A DNA stretch of 64,000 bases, taken from positions 945,860 through 1,009,859 of the forward strand of contig JACKOV010000002.1 in the NCBI GenBank assembly GCA_024234075.1, given 5' to 3'. The position numbers and the translations under genes were made by a program. The first letter of the stretch is position 1. Each line of letters begins with the position of its first letter. This DNA comes from Nevskiaceae bacterium. GTDB lineage: Bacteria > Pseudomonadota > Gammaproteobacteria > Steroidobacterales > Steroidobacteraceae. Shown piece by piece: positions 42,912-51,244 of this stretch. The notes beneath the pieces are model-generated. The model worked only from the letters and a program-made list of their open reading frames with translations, was not told the origin of the DNA and ran no database searches.

Positions 42912-43188
42912 CTTTTACGCCCCGGCGGCTTGCCGAGGCGGTCGCCGGGAGGGCTTTTCCCGGCTGATATCGGGCGAGGTTGGTGGCTGACGCAGGCGAT
43001 CCCGGAGCTCGTGCCCCGGGGCGCGGACGGCGGCAGCGGCCAAGACCACTCGAGATTCCGTTCGGCGGATTCCCGCTGGCGTTTCTCCTGTCGTGTCTGC
43101 CTCGAGCTGCGGTCGAACGGTCGCGAATGCGGCCAGGCGAATTTTGTGTGCGCATGCCAATCGAAGCGTGCGCGAGAGAGGAAGGAAA
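42912..43188 (+). promoter_or_regulatory. Long 5' leader of rplC
   Basis: About 277 nt of GC-rich sequence with no credible gene precedes rplC. In E. coli the L4-responsive S10 leader lies before rpsJ. Here an equivalent leader would have to act before rplC. Several possible stems are visible by eye (for example CCCCGGCGGC/GCCGAGG), but I recognise no L4 motif. The end holds the rplC ribosome binding site GAGAGGAAGGA. Confidence 0.4.
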
Positions 43189-43899
43189 ATGGCAATCGGT
43201 CTGGTCGGCCGCAAGTGCGGCATGACTCGCATCTTTACCGACGCCGGCGAAACCGTGCCGGTGACGGTGATCGAGGTTCTTCCGAACCGCGTCACGCAGC
43301 TCAAGAATGCCGAGAAGGACGGTTACAAGGCCGTGCAGCTGAGCTACGGCAACAAGCGTCCGCAGCTGCTGTCCAAGGCCGTGGCCGGCCACTATGCCAA
43401 GGCGGGCGTCGCGCCCGGGCGCGCGCTGGTCGAATTCCGCCTCACCGAAAAGGAAGGCGAGGAGCTGAAGCTCGGCGCCGAGATCAAGGCCGATCACTTC
43501 AAGGTGGGCCAGGTCGTCGACGTCACCGGCACCACCATCGGCAAGGGCTACGCCGGCACGATGAAGCGCCACAATTTCGGTGGCCACCATGCCACCCATG
43601 GTGTGTCGGTTTCGCACCGCACCCCGGGCTCGATCGGCCAGCGCCAGACGCCGGGCCGCGTGTTCCAGGGCAAGCGGATGTCGGGCCATATGGGCGCCGT
43701 ACGCCGGACCGTCGAGAACCTGAAAGTCGTCGAGATTGATGCCGAGCGCAATCTGTTGCTGATCCGCGGCGCCGTGCCGGGTTCCGAAGGTGGCCAGGTG
43801 CTGGTGCGTCCGTCGACCAAGGCCGCGCGTCAGGCGAACCGCAAGACGATTGCTCCGACCAAGGCCGCCGCCGCCAAGGGCGCGCCCGGCAAGAAGTAA
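43189..43899 (+). CDS. rplC: 50S ribosomal protein L3
   Basis: The product is 236 aa. The ATG at 43189 gives the usual MAIGLVGRKCGMTRIF start after GGAAGGA. RQTPGRVFQGKRMSGHMG with the methylatable glutamine context is present. The C-terminus is extended by about 20 Ala/Lys residues. L3 is one of the first assembly proteins of the 50S subunit. Confidence 0.98.
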   Translation: MAIGLVGRKCGMTRIFTDAGETVPVTVIEVLPNRVTQLKNAEKDGYKAVQLSYGNKRPQLLSKAVAGHYAKAGVAPGRALVEFRLTEKEGEELKLGAEIKADHFKVGQVVDVTGTTIGKGYAGTMKRHNFGGHHATHGVSVSHRTPGSIGQRQTPGRVFQGKRMSGHMGAVRRTVENLKVVEIDAERNLLLIRGAVPGSEGGQVLVRPSTKAARQANRKTIAPTKAAAAKGAPGKK

Positions 43900-43911
43900 G
43901 CGAGAGCTCCC

Positions 43912-44523
43912 ATGGCACTCAAGCTCAAAATCACGGGCGGCTCCGGCGAGCTGCAGGTTTCCGAAGCCACTTTCGGCCACGACTACAACGAGGCGCTGGT
44001 GCACCAGGTCGTCACGGCCTATCGCAATGCCGGTCGTTCCGGCACCAAGCGGCAGAAGTCGCGTGCCGAGGTCAGCGGCGGCGGCAAGAAGCCCTGGGGC
44101 CAGAAGGGCACGGGCCAGGCCCGTTCCGGCTCGATCCGCAGCCCCATCTGGGTCGGCGGTGGCCGCGCCTTCGCGGCGCGCCCGCGCAGCTTCGAGCAGA
44201 AGGTCAATCGCAAGATGTATCGCGGCGCGGTCCGCTCGATGCTCTCGGAGCTGGTGCGCCAGGATCGCCTGATCGTCACCGATGCGCTGTCGCTCGAAGC
44301 GCCGAAGACCCGTCTGCTCGCGGCGCTGCTGAAGCAGCTGGCGCTCGACAACGTGCTGATCGTGGTCGAGGCGATCGACGAGAAGCTGTTCCTCGCCGCC
44401 CGCAACCTGGCGCACGTCGACGTGCTGCCGGCCGCGGCGCTGAATCCGCTCGCCCTGGCGAGCTACGACAAGGTCCTGATGACCGTGGGCGCGGTCAAGC
44501 TGATCGAGGAGCGCCTGCAATGA
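43912..44523 (+). CDS. rplD: 50S ribosomal protein L4
   Basis: The product is 203 aa. The exit-tunnel loop (TKRQKSRAEVSGGGKKPWGQKGTGQARSGSIRSPIW region, residues 44-79) and the VLIVVEAIDEKLFLAARNL domain are visible. L4 is also the S10-operon repressor in enterobacteria. It overlaps rplW by ATGA. Confidence 0.98.
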   Translation: MALKLKITGGSGELQVSEATFGHDYNEALVHQVVTAYRNAGRSGTKRQKSRAEVSGGGKKPWGQKGTGQARSGSIRSPIWVGGGRAFAARPRSFEQKVNRKMYRGAVRSMLSELVRQDRLIVTDALSLEAPKTRLLAALLKQLALDNVLIVVEAIDEKLFLAARNLAHVDVLPAAALNPLALASYDKVLMTVGAVKLIEERLQ

Positions 44524-44834
44524 GCACCGCCTACAGCAAGGAACGCCTGATGAACGTGCTGCTTGCGCCGCACGTCACCGAAAAGACCGCGCTGGCGATG
44601 CAAAACGGCAACCAGTACACGTTCCGCGTCCGGCGCGATTCCACCAAGCCCGAAATCAAGGCGGCGGTCGAGCTGATGTTCGACGTCACGGTCGACGGCG
44701 TGCAAGTGGCCAACGAGCCCGGCAAGGTGCGCCGCTTCGGCAAGACCCCGGGTCGCACCCAGGACTGGAAAAAAGCCTACGTCCGGCTCGCGCCGGGCCA
44801 GGCGATCGATTACGAAGCCCAGAGGAAGGCCTGA
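44520..44834 (+). CDS. rplW: 50S ribosomal protein L23
   Basis: The product is 104 aa. LLAPHVTEKTALAMQNGNQYTFRV and GVQVANEPGKVRRFGKTPGRTQDWKKAYV match L23, the docking site for trigger factor and SRP at the tunnel exit. The start overlaps the rplD stop by four bases and its stop overlaps the rplB start (TGATG). Confidence 0.97.
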   Translation: MSTAYSKERLMNVLLAPHVTEKTALAMQNGNQYTFRVRRDSTKPEIKAAVELMFDVTVDGVQVANEPGKVRRFGKTPGRTQDWKKAYVRLAPGQAIDYEAQRKA

Positions 44835-45670
44835 TGTCACTCATCAAGCTCAAGCCGACGTCGCCGGGTACGCGCTTCGTCGTCCGCGTCAACAAGTCGC
44901 ACCTCTGGAAGGGCGGCCCGCACGAGCCGTTGACGGTCGGCCAGAAGAAGACCGGCGGCCGCAATGCCAACGGCCGGATCACCACCCGTCACAAGGGCGG
45001 CGGCTCGGCGCACAAGTACCGGATCATCGACACCAAGCGCGACAAGGATGGCGTCAAGGGCATCATCGAGCGCGTCGAGCACGATCCGAACCGCACGGCG
45101 CACATCGCGCTGGTGAAGTACCTCGACGGCGAGCGTCGTTACATCATCGCGCCCAAGGGCCTGGTGCCCGGCGACGAGATCCGCTCGGGTGCCGATTCGC
45201 CGATCAAGGCCGGCAACGCGATGCAGCTGCGCCACATCCCGATCGGCACGACCGTCCACAACGTCGAGCTGAAGCCGGGCAAGGGCGGGCAGCTGGCGCG
45301 CAGCGCGGGCAGCTCGGTGCAGTTCACCGCGCGCGAGGGCATCTACGCGTACATCCGCCTCAAGTCCGGCGAGATGCGCAAGGTCCACGTCGACTGCCGC
45401 GCCACCATCGGCGAGGTCAGCAACGACGAACACAGCCTGCGCAAGTACGGCAAGGCGGGCGCGAAGCGCTGGCTGGGCATCCGCCCGACCGTGCGTGGCG
45501 TCGTGATGAACCCGGTCGATCACCCGCACGGTGGCGGCGAGGGCAAGTCCGGCCAGGGCAATCCGCATCCGGTCTCGCCGTGGGGCTGGAACACCAAGGG
45601 TCTGAAGACGCGCACCAACAAGCGCACGAATCACTTGATCGTGCAGCGTCGTCAGAACAAGGTCCGCTGA
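44834..45670 (+). CDS. rplB: 50S ribosomal protein L2
   Basis: The product is 278 aa. GRITTRHKGGGSAHKYRIID, GSSVQFTAREGIYAYIRLKSGEMRKV and the peptidyl-transferase histidine loop NPVDHPHGGGEG are present. L2 links the subunits and supports peptidyl transfer. It is translationally coupled to rplW. Confidence 0.98.
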   Translation: MSLIKLKPTSPGTRFVVRVNKSHLWKGGPHEPLTVGQKKTGGRNANGRITTRHKGGGSAHKYRIIDTKRDKDGVKGIIERVEHDPNRTAHIALVKYLDGERRYIIAPKGLVPGDEIRSGADSPIKAGNAMQLRHIPIGTTVHNVELKPGKGGQLARSAGSSVQFTAREGIYAYIRLKSGEMRKVHVDCRATIGEVSNDEHSLRKYGKAGAKRWLGIRPTVRGVVMNPVDHPHGGGEGKSGQGNPHPVSPWGWNTKGLKTRTNKRTNHLIVQRRQNKVR

Positions 45671-45708
45671 CAGGCCGACCCGGAAGCATCGATTCAGGAG
45701 CCACAACA

Positions 45709-45981
45709 GTGCCTCGTTCGCTCAAGAAGGGTCCCTTCGTCGACCTGCATCTCGTCAAGAAAGTGCAGACCGCGACGGCGAAGAACGACCGCAAGCCCAT
45801 CAAGACCTGGTCGCGCCGCTCGATGATCGTGCCCGAGATGGTCGGTCTCACGATCGCCGTCCACAACGGCAAGCAGCACGTGCCGGTGCTGGTCTCCGAG
45901 AACATGGTCGGGCACAAGCTCGGCGAGTTCGCGCCGACCCGCACGTTCAAGTCCCACTCGGGCGACAAGAAGGCCGGCTGA
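45709..45981 (+). CDS. rpsS: 30S ribosomal protein S19
   Basis: The product is 90 aa and starts at a GTG (45709) with AGGAG 8 bp upstream, giving the standard PRSLKKGPFVDLHL N-terminus. RRSMIVPEMVGLTIAVHNGKQHVPVLVSENMVGHKLGEFAPTRTF (in parts) is the full S19 fold. It binds the 16S head near the A-site finger. Confidence 0.97.
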   Translation: MPRSLKKGPFVDLHLVKKVQTATAKNDRKPIKTWSRRSMIVPEMVGLTIAVHNGKQHVPVLVSENMVGHKLGEFAPTRTFKSHSGDKKAG

Positions 45982-46036
45982 GGCCTCGGGCCACGCCAGA
46001 AGACAGCCGTATCGGACAAGAAGCCGGACCAATACC

Positions 46037-46378
46037 ATGGAAGTCACCGCCAAACTCAAGTACGCGCGCATTTCGCCGCAGAAATGCCGCCTCGTCGCCG
46101 ATGTCGTGCGCGGAGCGCCGGTCGGCAATGCGATCTCGACGCTGCGCTTCATGCCGAAGAAAGGCGCCGACATGGTGCTGAAGGTGCTCGAGTCCGCCGT
46201 CGCGAACGCCGAGAACAACAACGGCGCCGACATCGACGAGCTGAAGGTCCATCGCATCATGATCGACACCGCGCCGGTGCTGAAGCGCTCCAGCTCGCGC
46301 GCCAAGGGTCGCGGTGCCCGCATCGTCAAGCGCAACAGCCACATCACCGTCGTGGTCAGCGACGGCAGGAAGGACTGA
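46037..46378 (+). CDS. rplV: 50S ribosomal protein L22
   Basis: The product is 113 aa. KYARISPQKCRLVADVVRG, NAENNNGADIDELKVHRIMID and the beta-hairpin tip SSSRAKGRGARIVKRNSHITVVV that lines the exit tunnel are intact. No deletion in the macrolide-relevant loop is seen. rpsC follows after four bases. Confidence 0.98.
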   Translation: MEVTAKLKYARISPQKCRLVADVVRGAPVGNAISTLRFMPKKGADMVLKVLESAVANAENNNGADIDELKVHRIMIDTAPVLKRSSSRAKGRGARIVKRNSHITVVVSDGRKD

Positions 46379-46382
46379 TTCC

Positions 46383-47132
46383 ATGGGTCAGAAAGTCAAT
46401 CCGATCGGTATCCGCCTCGGCATCACCCGCGACTGGACCTCGCGCTGGTACGCGGGCAAGAAGCAGTTCCCGCTGCATGTGCACACCGATTTTCGCGTGC
46501 GCGAGTTCCTGCGCAAGAAGCTCGCCGAAGCCTCGGTTTCGCGCGTGCTGATCGAGCGCGCCGCGAACAAGGTCAACATCACGATCCAGACCGCGCGTCC
46601 GGGCATCGTGATCGGCAAGAAGGGCGAGGACATCGAGAAGCTGCGCCAGGAAGTGGCCAAGCTGCTCGGCCGGCCGGTCGCCGACATCCGCCTGAACATC
46701 GCCGAGATCCGTAAGCCGGAGATCGATGCGCAGCTGGTCGCCGACGGCATTGCCCAGCAGATCGAGAAGCGCGTGATGTTCCGCCGCGCGATGAAGCGCG
46801 CCGTGATGAGCACCATGCGCAGCGGCGCCCTCGGCATCAAGGTGCGTCTGTCGGGCCGCCTGAACGGCGCCGAGATCGCCCGCACCGAGTGGTCGCGCGA
46901 GGGCCGGATCCCGCTGCACACCTTCCGTGCCGACATCGACTACGGTCTCGGCGAGGCGCGCACGACCTACGGCGTGATCGGCGTGAAGGTCTGGATCTTC
47001 AAGGGCGAGGTGTTCGACAAGGACGAGACCCTGCGTCCCGCCGAAGCCGACGCCCAGGCGCAGGCCCCGGCCGCCGCCCAGGTATCCGCTTCGACCGATG
47101 CTGCCGCGCCGGCGGCGGCGCCCGCGGTCTGA
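46383..47132 (+). CDS. rpsC: 30S ribosomal protein S3
   Basis: The product is 249 aa. The ATG at 46383 gives MGQKVNPIGIRLGI. The KH domain (FRVREFLRKKLAEA, IVIGKKGEDIEKLRQEV) and the C-terminal S3 domain (IARTEWSREGRIPLHTFRADIDYG) are complete. About 30 extra C-terminal residues are Ala-rich and low complexity, longer than E. coli S3 (233 aa). S3 helps form the mRNA entry helicase. Confidence 0.98.
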   Translation: MGQKVNPIGIRLGITRDWTSRWYAGKKQFPLHVHTDFRVREFLRKKLAEASVSRVLIERAANKVNITIQTARPGIVIGKKGEDIEKLRQEVAKLLGRPVADIRLNIAEIRKPEIDAQLVADGIAQQIEKRVMFRRAMKRAVMSTMRSGALGIKVRLSGRLNGAEIARTEWSREGRIPLHTFRADIDYGLGEARTTYGVIGVKVWIFKGEVFDKDETLRPAEADAQAQAPAAAQVSASTDAAAPAAAPAV

Positions 47133-47164
47133 TGGCACGGCACGCACCCTGAGGATTTGCACCG

Positions 47165-47578
47165 ATGATGCAGCCGAAGCGCACCAAGTATCGCAAGCAG
47201 TTCAAGGGCCACAATGCCGGCCTCGCCATCCGCGGCAGCAGCGTCGCGTTCGGCGATTTCGGCCTGAAGGCCACCGAGCGCGCCCGCATGACCGCGCGCG
47301 AGATCGAGGCCGCACGCCGCGCCATGGCGCGTCACGTCAAGCGCGGCGGCCAGATCTGGATCCGCGTGTTTCCGGACGTGCCGATCAGCCGCAAGCCGCT
47401 CGAGGTCCGCATGGGCTCGGGCAAGGGCAACGTCGAGTATTGGGTGGCCAAGGTCAAGCCGGGCAAGGTGCTGTTCGAGATGGAAGGAGTCGACGAGAAG
47501 ACCGCGCGCGAGGCGTTCCGCCTGGCCGGCGCGAAGCTTTCGGTGACCACCTCCTTCGTGAAGCGGCAGGTGCGCTGA
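47165..47578 (+). CDS. rplP: 50S ribosomal protein L16
   Basis: The product is 137 aa. MMQPKRTKYRKQFKGH (start at the first of two ATGs to keep the family register), RHVKRGGQIWIRVFPDVPISRKPLEVRMGSGKGN in parts, and the terminal TSFVKRQVR are present. L16 is needed for peptidyl transferase centre maturation. rpmC follows after 43 bp. Confidence 0.98.
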   Translation: MMQPKRTKYRKQFKGHNAGLAIRGSSVAFGDFGLKATERARMTAREIEAARRAMARHVKRGGQIWIRVFPDVPISRKPLEVRMGSGKGNVEYWVAKVKPGKVLFEMEGVDEKTAREAFRLAGAKLSVTTSFVKRQVR

Positions 47579-47621
47579 GCGCCACGACCGACGCCGGGAA
47601 AAGAGCGACAAGGTAGCGAAC

Positions 47622-47855
47622 ATGAACGCCAAGGAACTCCGCAGCAAATCGGCCGCCGAGCTGAACGACGAGCTGCTCAAGCTGCGCAAGGAACAGTTCT
47701 CGCTGCGCATGCAGCGGGCCACCGGCCAGGCGGTGAAGCCGACCGATTTCGGCCGTGTCCGCAAGGACGTCGCGCGCCTGAAGACGGTGCTGCGCGAACA
47801 GCAGATCGCGGCTGCGCGCACCGCTAGCGGCGCGGCGAAGGACCAGGGGAAGTAA
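47622..47855 (+). CDS. rpmC: 50S ribosomal protein L29
   Basis: The product is 77 aa. The two-helix core (AKELRSKSAAELNDELLKLRKEQFSLRMQRATGQ) matches L29. The C-terminal extension (about 12 residues beyond the common 63-65) is Ala-rich. L29 sits beside L23 at the tunnel exit. rpsQ begins six bases after the stop. Confidence 0.97.
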   Translation: MNAKELRSKSAAELNDELLKLRKEQFSLRMQRATGQAVKPTDFGRVRKDVARLKTVLREQQIAAARTASGAAKDQGK

Positions 47856-47861
47856 TCAGCG

Positions 47862-48146
47862 ATGAGCACGGAAACCAGCAGCGCCACCAGCGGCGGCGCC
47901 AAGCGCCTGCGGACCCTGACGGGTCGCGTGGTCAGCAACAAGATGAACAAGACGATCGCGGTCGAGGTCGAGCGCCTCGTCAAGCATCCCCGCTACGGCA
48001 AGTACATCCGTCGCACGACCAAGCTGCTGGCGCACGACGAGAGCAACGAGTCGCGCCAGGGTGACACGGTGACGATCGCCGAGTGCCGGCCGCTGTCCCG
48101 CAGCAAGTCCTGGCGGCTGGTGGCCGTCGTGGAGCGTGCGTCGTGA
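47862..48146 (+). CDS. rpsQ: 30S ribosomal protein S17
   Basis: The product is 94 aa, a little longer than usual because of a Ser/Gly N-terminus. The OB fold (LTGRVVSNKMNKTIAVEVERLVKHPRYGKYIRRTTKLLAHDE in parts, GDTVTIAECRPLSRSKSW) is clear. It stabilises the 16S 5' domain. Its stop overlaps the GTG start of rplN. Confidence 0.97.
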   Translation: MSTETSSATSGGAKRLRTLTGRVVSNKMNKTIAVEVERLVKHPRYGKYIRRTTKLLAHDESNESRQGDTVTIAECRPLSRSKSWRLVAVVERAS

Positions 48147-48511
48147 TCCAGCTGCAATCGATCCTGAGTGCCGCCGACAACAGCGGTGCCAAGACACTGA
48201 TGTGCATCAAGGTGCTCGGCGGCACCCGCCGCCGCTATGCCTCGGTCGGCGATGTCATCAAGGTCAGCGTCCGGGATGCGATCCCGCGCGGCAAGGTCAA
48301 GAAGGGCGAGGTCTACGACGCCGTGATCGTGCGTACCCGTCGCGGCGTGCGCCGCGCCGACGGCTCGCTGATCCGCTTCGACGGCAACGCCGCGGTGCTG
48401 CTGTCGAACAAGCTCGAGCCGATCGGCACCCGCATCTTCGGGCCGGTCACTCGCGAGCTGCGTACGGCGCAGTTCATGAAGATCATCTCGCTGGCGCCGG
48501 AAGTGCTCTGA
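48143..48511 (+). CDS. rplN: 50S ribosomal protein L14
   Basis: The product is 122 aa, exact family length, starting at GTG within GTGA shared with the rpsQ stop. VIQLQSILSAADNSGAKTLMCIKVLGG, RFDGNAAVLLSNKLEPIGTRIFGPVTREL are conserved. It contacts 16S h14 as part of a subunit bridge. Confidence 0.97.
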   Translation: MIQLQSILSAADNSGAKTLMCIKVLGGTRRRYASVGDVIKVSVRDAIPRGKVKKGEVYDAVIVRTRRGVRRADGSLIRFDGNAAVLLSNKLEPIGTRIFGPVTRELRTAQFMKIISLAPEVL

Positions 48512-48536
48512 CGCGAGCGGCAACGAGGTTCGGGAC

Positions 48537-48854
48537 ATGAAGAAGATCCGCAAGGGCGACAACGTGATCGTCATCGCCGGCCGCGACAAGGGCCGCAAGG
48601 GCGCCGTGATCGCGGTGCTCGACGACGACACCGTGCTCGTCGAGAACGTCAACCGCGTCAAGCGGCATACGCGTGGCAATCCGCAGATGGGCCGCCAGGG
48701 CGGCATCATCGAGAAGGAAGCGCCGCTGCACGTTTCGAAGGTTGCGCTGTTCAATCCGGGGACGCAGAAGGCCGACCGCATCGGCATCAAGCGGCTCGCC
48801 GACGGCAAGCGCGTCCGTTATTTCAAGTCCAACGGAGAGATGCTCGACGCCTGA
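48537..48854 (+). CDS. rplX: 50S ribosomal protein L24
   Basis: The product is 105 aa. The KOW motif (IRKGDNVIVIAGRDKGRKGAVIAV) and NRVKRHTRGNPQMGRQGGIIEKEAPLH are typical. L24 starts 50S assembly. It heads the second part of the spc segment after rplN. Confidence 0.97.
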   Translation: MKKIRKGDNVIVIAGRDKGRKGAVIAVLDDDTVLVENVNRVKRHTRGNPQMGRQGGIIEKEAPLHVSKVALFNPGTQKADRIGIKRLADGKRVRYFKSNGEMLDA

Positions 48855-48877
48855 GCGTCGACATCCTGGGAAGCATC

Positions 48878-49417
48878 ATGGCAAGGCTCCAGCAGGTTTA
48901 TCGCGACGAGATCGTCCCGAAGCTCCGCAAGGAACTGGGCATCGAGAACGTGATGGAAGTGCCGAAGATCACCAAGATCACGGTCAACATGGGCGTGGGC
49001 GAGGCGGTGGCCGACAAGAAGGTCATCGAGTCGGCCGTGGCCGATCTCGCCAAGATCACCGGCCAGAAGCCGCTGATGTGCAAGGCCCGCAAGTCGGTCG
49101 CGACCTTCAAGGTTCGCGAGGGGCTGGCTATCGGCTGCAAGGTTACGCTGCGCGGGCCGCGCATGTACGAGTTTCTCGACCGCCTGATCAGCGTGGCGAT
49201 GCCGCGTATCCGCGACTTCCGTGGCGTGTCGCCGCGTGCCTTCGACGGCCGCGGCAACTACAACATGGGCGTCAAGGAACAGATCATCTTCCCCGAGATC
49301 CAGTACGACCAGATCGACCAGTTGCGGGGCATGGACATCACGATCACGACGACGGCCAGGGACGACAAGGGCGGTCGGGCGTTGCTCGAGGCCTTCCAGT
49401 TCCCGTTCCGCAAGTAA
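48878..49417 (+). CDS. rplE: 50S ribosomal protein L5
   Basis: The product is 179 aa. YRDEIVPKLRKELGIENVMEVPKITKITVNMGVGEA, GLAIGCKVTLRGPRMYEFLDRLISVAMPRIRDFRG and NMGVKEQIIFPEIQYD are diagnostic. L5 binds 5S rRNA and contacts P-site tRNA. Confidence 0.98.
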   Translation: MARLQQVYRDEIVPKLRKELGIENVMEVPKITKITVNMGVGEAVADKKVIESAVADLAKITGQKPLMCKARKSVATFKVREGLAIGCKVTLRGPRMYEFLDRLISVAMPRIRDFRGVSPRAFDGRGNYNMGVKEQIIFPEIQYDQIDQLRGMDITITTTARDDKGGRALLEAFQFPFRK

Positions 49418-49468
49418 CGAACCTCAGTCGACAACAACACCGACTGCATCCATCGAGAGAATCGAGCA

Positions 49469-49774
49469 ATGGCCAAAACCAGCATGGTGGAACGCGAGAA
49501 GCGCCGCGCGAAGACCGCGAAGCGGTACGCCGCCAAGCGCACGAAGCTGAAGGAAGCGATCCGCGACCCGAAGGCTTCGCCCGACGAGCGCGCCGCGGCC
49601 CAGGTGGCGCTGCAGAAGCTGCCGCGCGACGCGAGCCCGACCCGTGGTCGCAACCGTTGCTCGATCACAGGCCGTCCCCGGGGCGTTTACCGCAAGTTCG
49701 GCCTCTCGCGGGTCAAGATCCGTGAGACGGTCAACCGCGGCGAACTGCCCGGCGTGTCGAAGGCGAGCTGGTAA
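49469..49774 (+). CDS. rpsN: 30S ribosomal protein S14 (zinc-free long form)
   Basis: The product is 101 aa. It has the long C-minus form without the CxxC pairs: MVEREKRRAKTAKRYAAKRTKLKEAI, then RNRCSITGRPRGVYRKFGLSRVKIRE. It is typical of proteobacteria. rpsH starts 12 bp later. Confidence 0.97.
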   Translation: MAKTSMVEREKRRAKTAKRYAAKRTKLKEAIRDPKASPDERAAAQVALQKLPRDASPTRGRNRCSITGRPRGVYRKFGLSRVKIRETVNRGELPGVSKASW

Positions 49775-49786
49775 GGAGCCGCACGC

Positions 49787-50182
49787 ATGAGCATGACTGA
49801 TCCCATCGCCGACCTGCTGACCCGCATCCGCAATGCGCAGACGGCCCGCAAGGCCGAGGTGAGCGTCGGTACCTCGAAGCTGAAGCAGGCCGTGGTCAAG
49901 GTCTTGAAGGACGAAGGTTACGTGGCCGACTTCCGTGTCGCCGACCAGGACGGCAAGGGCACGATGACCATCGCCCTGAAGTATTTCGAAGGGCGCCCGG
50001 TGATCGACCGCCTCGAGCGCGTCTCGCGTCCCGGCCTGCGGATCTACCGCGGCAAGGACGACCTGCCTAAGGTGCTGAACGGCCTCGGCACGGTGATCGT
50101 TTCCACACCGAAGGGCGTAATGACCGACAAGCAGGCCCGCGCCATCGGCCAGGGCGGCGAGGTGCTCTGCATCGTCGCCTGA
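49787..50182 (+). CDS. rpsH: 30S ribosomal protein S8
   Basis: The product is 131 aa. MTDPIADLLTRIRNAQ, VIDRLERVSRPGLRIYRGKDDLPKVLNGLGTVIVSTPKGVMTDKQAR are conserved in parts. S8 is the spc-operon repressor in E. coli, binding mRNA around rplE. No conclusion on this organism's site is drawn. Confidence 0.97.
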   Translation: MSMTDPIADLLTRIRNAQTARKAEVSVGTSKLKQAVVKVLKDEGYVADFRVADQDGKGTMTIALKYFEGRPVIDRLERVSRPGLRIYRGKDDLPKVLNGLGTVIVSTPKGVMTDKQARAIGQGGEVLCIVA

Positions 50183-50222
50183 CGTTGCAGGACACGCCAA
50201 CGAACACATTCCGGACCAGAAC

Positions 50223-50747
50223 ATGAGCCGAATTGCCAAGCAACCGGTACCGCTGCCCAAGGGCGTTACCGCGACCATCACGCCGCAGTCCGTGACGCTG
50301 AAAGGCGCCAAGGGCACGCTCAGCGTGCCGCTGACCGCCGGCGTCGCGGTGGTGCAGGAAAACGACCAGCTCGCGGTGCAGTACGACGACACCAATCGCA
50401 TGCAGGCCGGTGCGATCCGCGCCCATCTGGCGAACATCGCCAAGGGTGTGTCGAGCGGCTACCAGATCAAGCTCGAGCTGGTCGGCGTCGGCTATCGCGC
50501 CGCGGTTCAGGGCAAGATCCTGAACCTGACGCTGGGCTTTTCGCACCCGATCAACTTCCCGGCACCGGACGGCATCACGATCGAGGCGCCGTCGCAGACC
50601 GAAGTGCTGATCCAGGGCATCGACAAGCAGCAGGTCGGCCAGGTTGCCGCGGTCATCCGCGAGTTCCGCCCACCGGAGCCCTACAAGGGCAAGGGCGTGC
50701 GCTACTCGGGCGAAAAGATCGAACTGAAGGAAGGCAAGAAGAAGTAA
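50223..50747 (+). CDS. rplF: 50S ribosomal protein L6
   Basis: The product is 174 aa. SRIAKQPVPLPKGV, KLELVGVGYRAAVQGKILNLTLGFSHPI and the end FRPPEPYKGKGVRYSGEKIELKEGKKK are present. L6 supports the sarcin-ricin loop region. There is a 68-bp spacer to rplR. Confidence 0.98.
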   Translation: MSRIAKQPVPLPKGVTATITPQSVTLKGAKGTLSVPLTAGVAVVQENDQLAVQYDDTNRMQAGAIRAHLANIAKGVSSGYQIKLELVGVGYRAAVQGKILNLTLGFSHPINFPAPDGITIEAPSQTEVLIQGIDKQQVGQVAAVIREFRPPEPYKGKGVRYSGEKIELKEGKKK

Positions 50748-50815
50748 TTCCCTGAGCTGGAACGCCAGCAGCTGCGTCCCGGACGAGGGGCGCTGCAGGG
50801 AAAGAGGTTCAAGCG

Positions 50816-51175
50816 ATGCAGATCACCAAGAAAGACCGCCGCCAGCGCCGCGCCGTCCGCACCCGCGTGAAGATTCGCGAGCTCGGCGAGCCGCGGCTGA
50901 CCGTGCACCGCACGCCGCGCCACATCTATGCCCAGGTCTTCGACCGGACCGGCGGCAAGGTCATTGCGTCGGCTTCGACGCTGCAGGACGCCGTCGCGGC
51001 CGGCCTGAAGTACACCGGCAACGTCGAGGCGGCCAAGGCCGTCGGTCGGGCGATCGCCGAGCGCGCCAAGGCAGCGGGCGTCACGCGTGTGGCGTTCGAT
51101 CGCGCGGGTTTCGTCTATCACGGTCGCGTCAAGGCACTGGCCGACGCGGCCCGCGAGGGAGGGCTGGAGTTCTAG
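50816..51175 (+). CDS. rplR: 50S ribosomal protein L18
   Basis: The product is 119 aa. KKDRRQRRAVRTRVKIRELGEPRLTVHRTPRHIYAQVFD and GVTRVAFDRAGFVYHGRVKALADAAREGGLEF are complete. L18 binds 5S rRNA. rpsE follows after 69 bp. Confidence 0.97.
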   Translation: MQITKKDRRQRRAVRTRVKIRELGEPRLTVHRTPRHIYAQVFDRTGGKVIASASTLQDAVAAGLKYTGNVEAAKAVGRAIAERAKAAGVTRVAFDRAGFVYHGRVKALADAAREGGLEF

Positions 51176-51244
51176 CGGCAACGCTGGAACCCCTACCCGT
51201 CTCCCCGGGGCCCGAGCCTCGGTACACACCAGGAACGTATCAAC

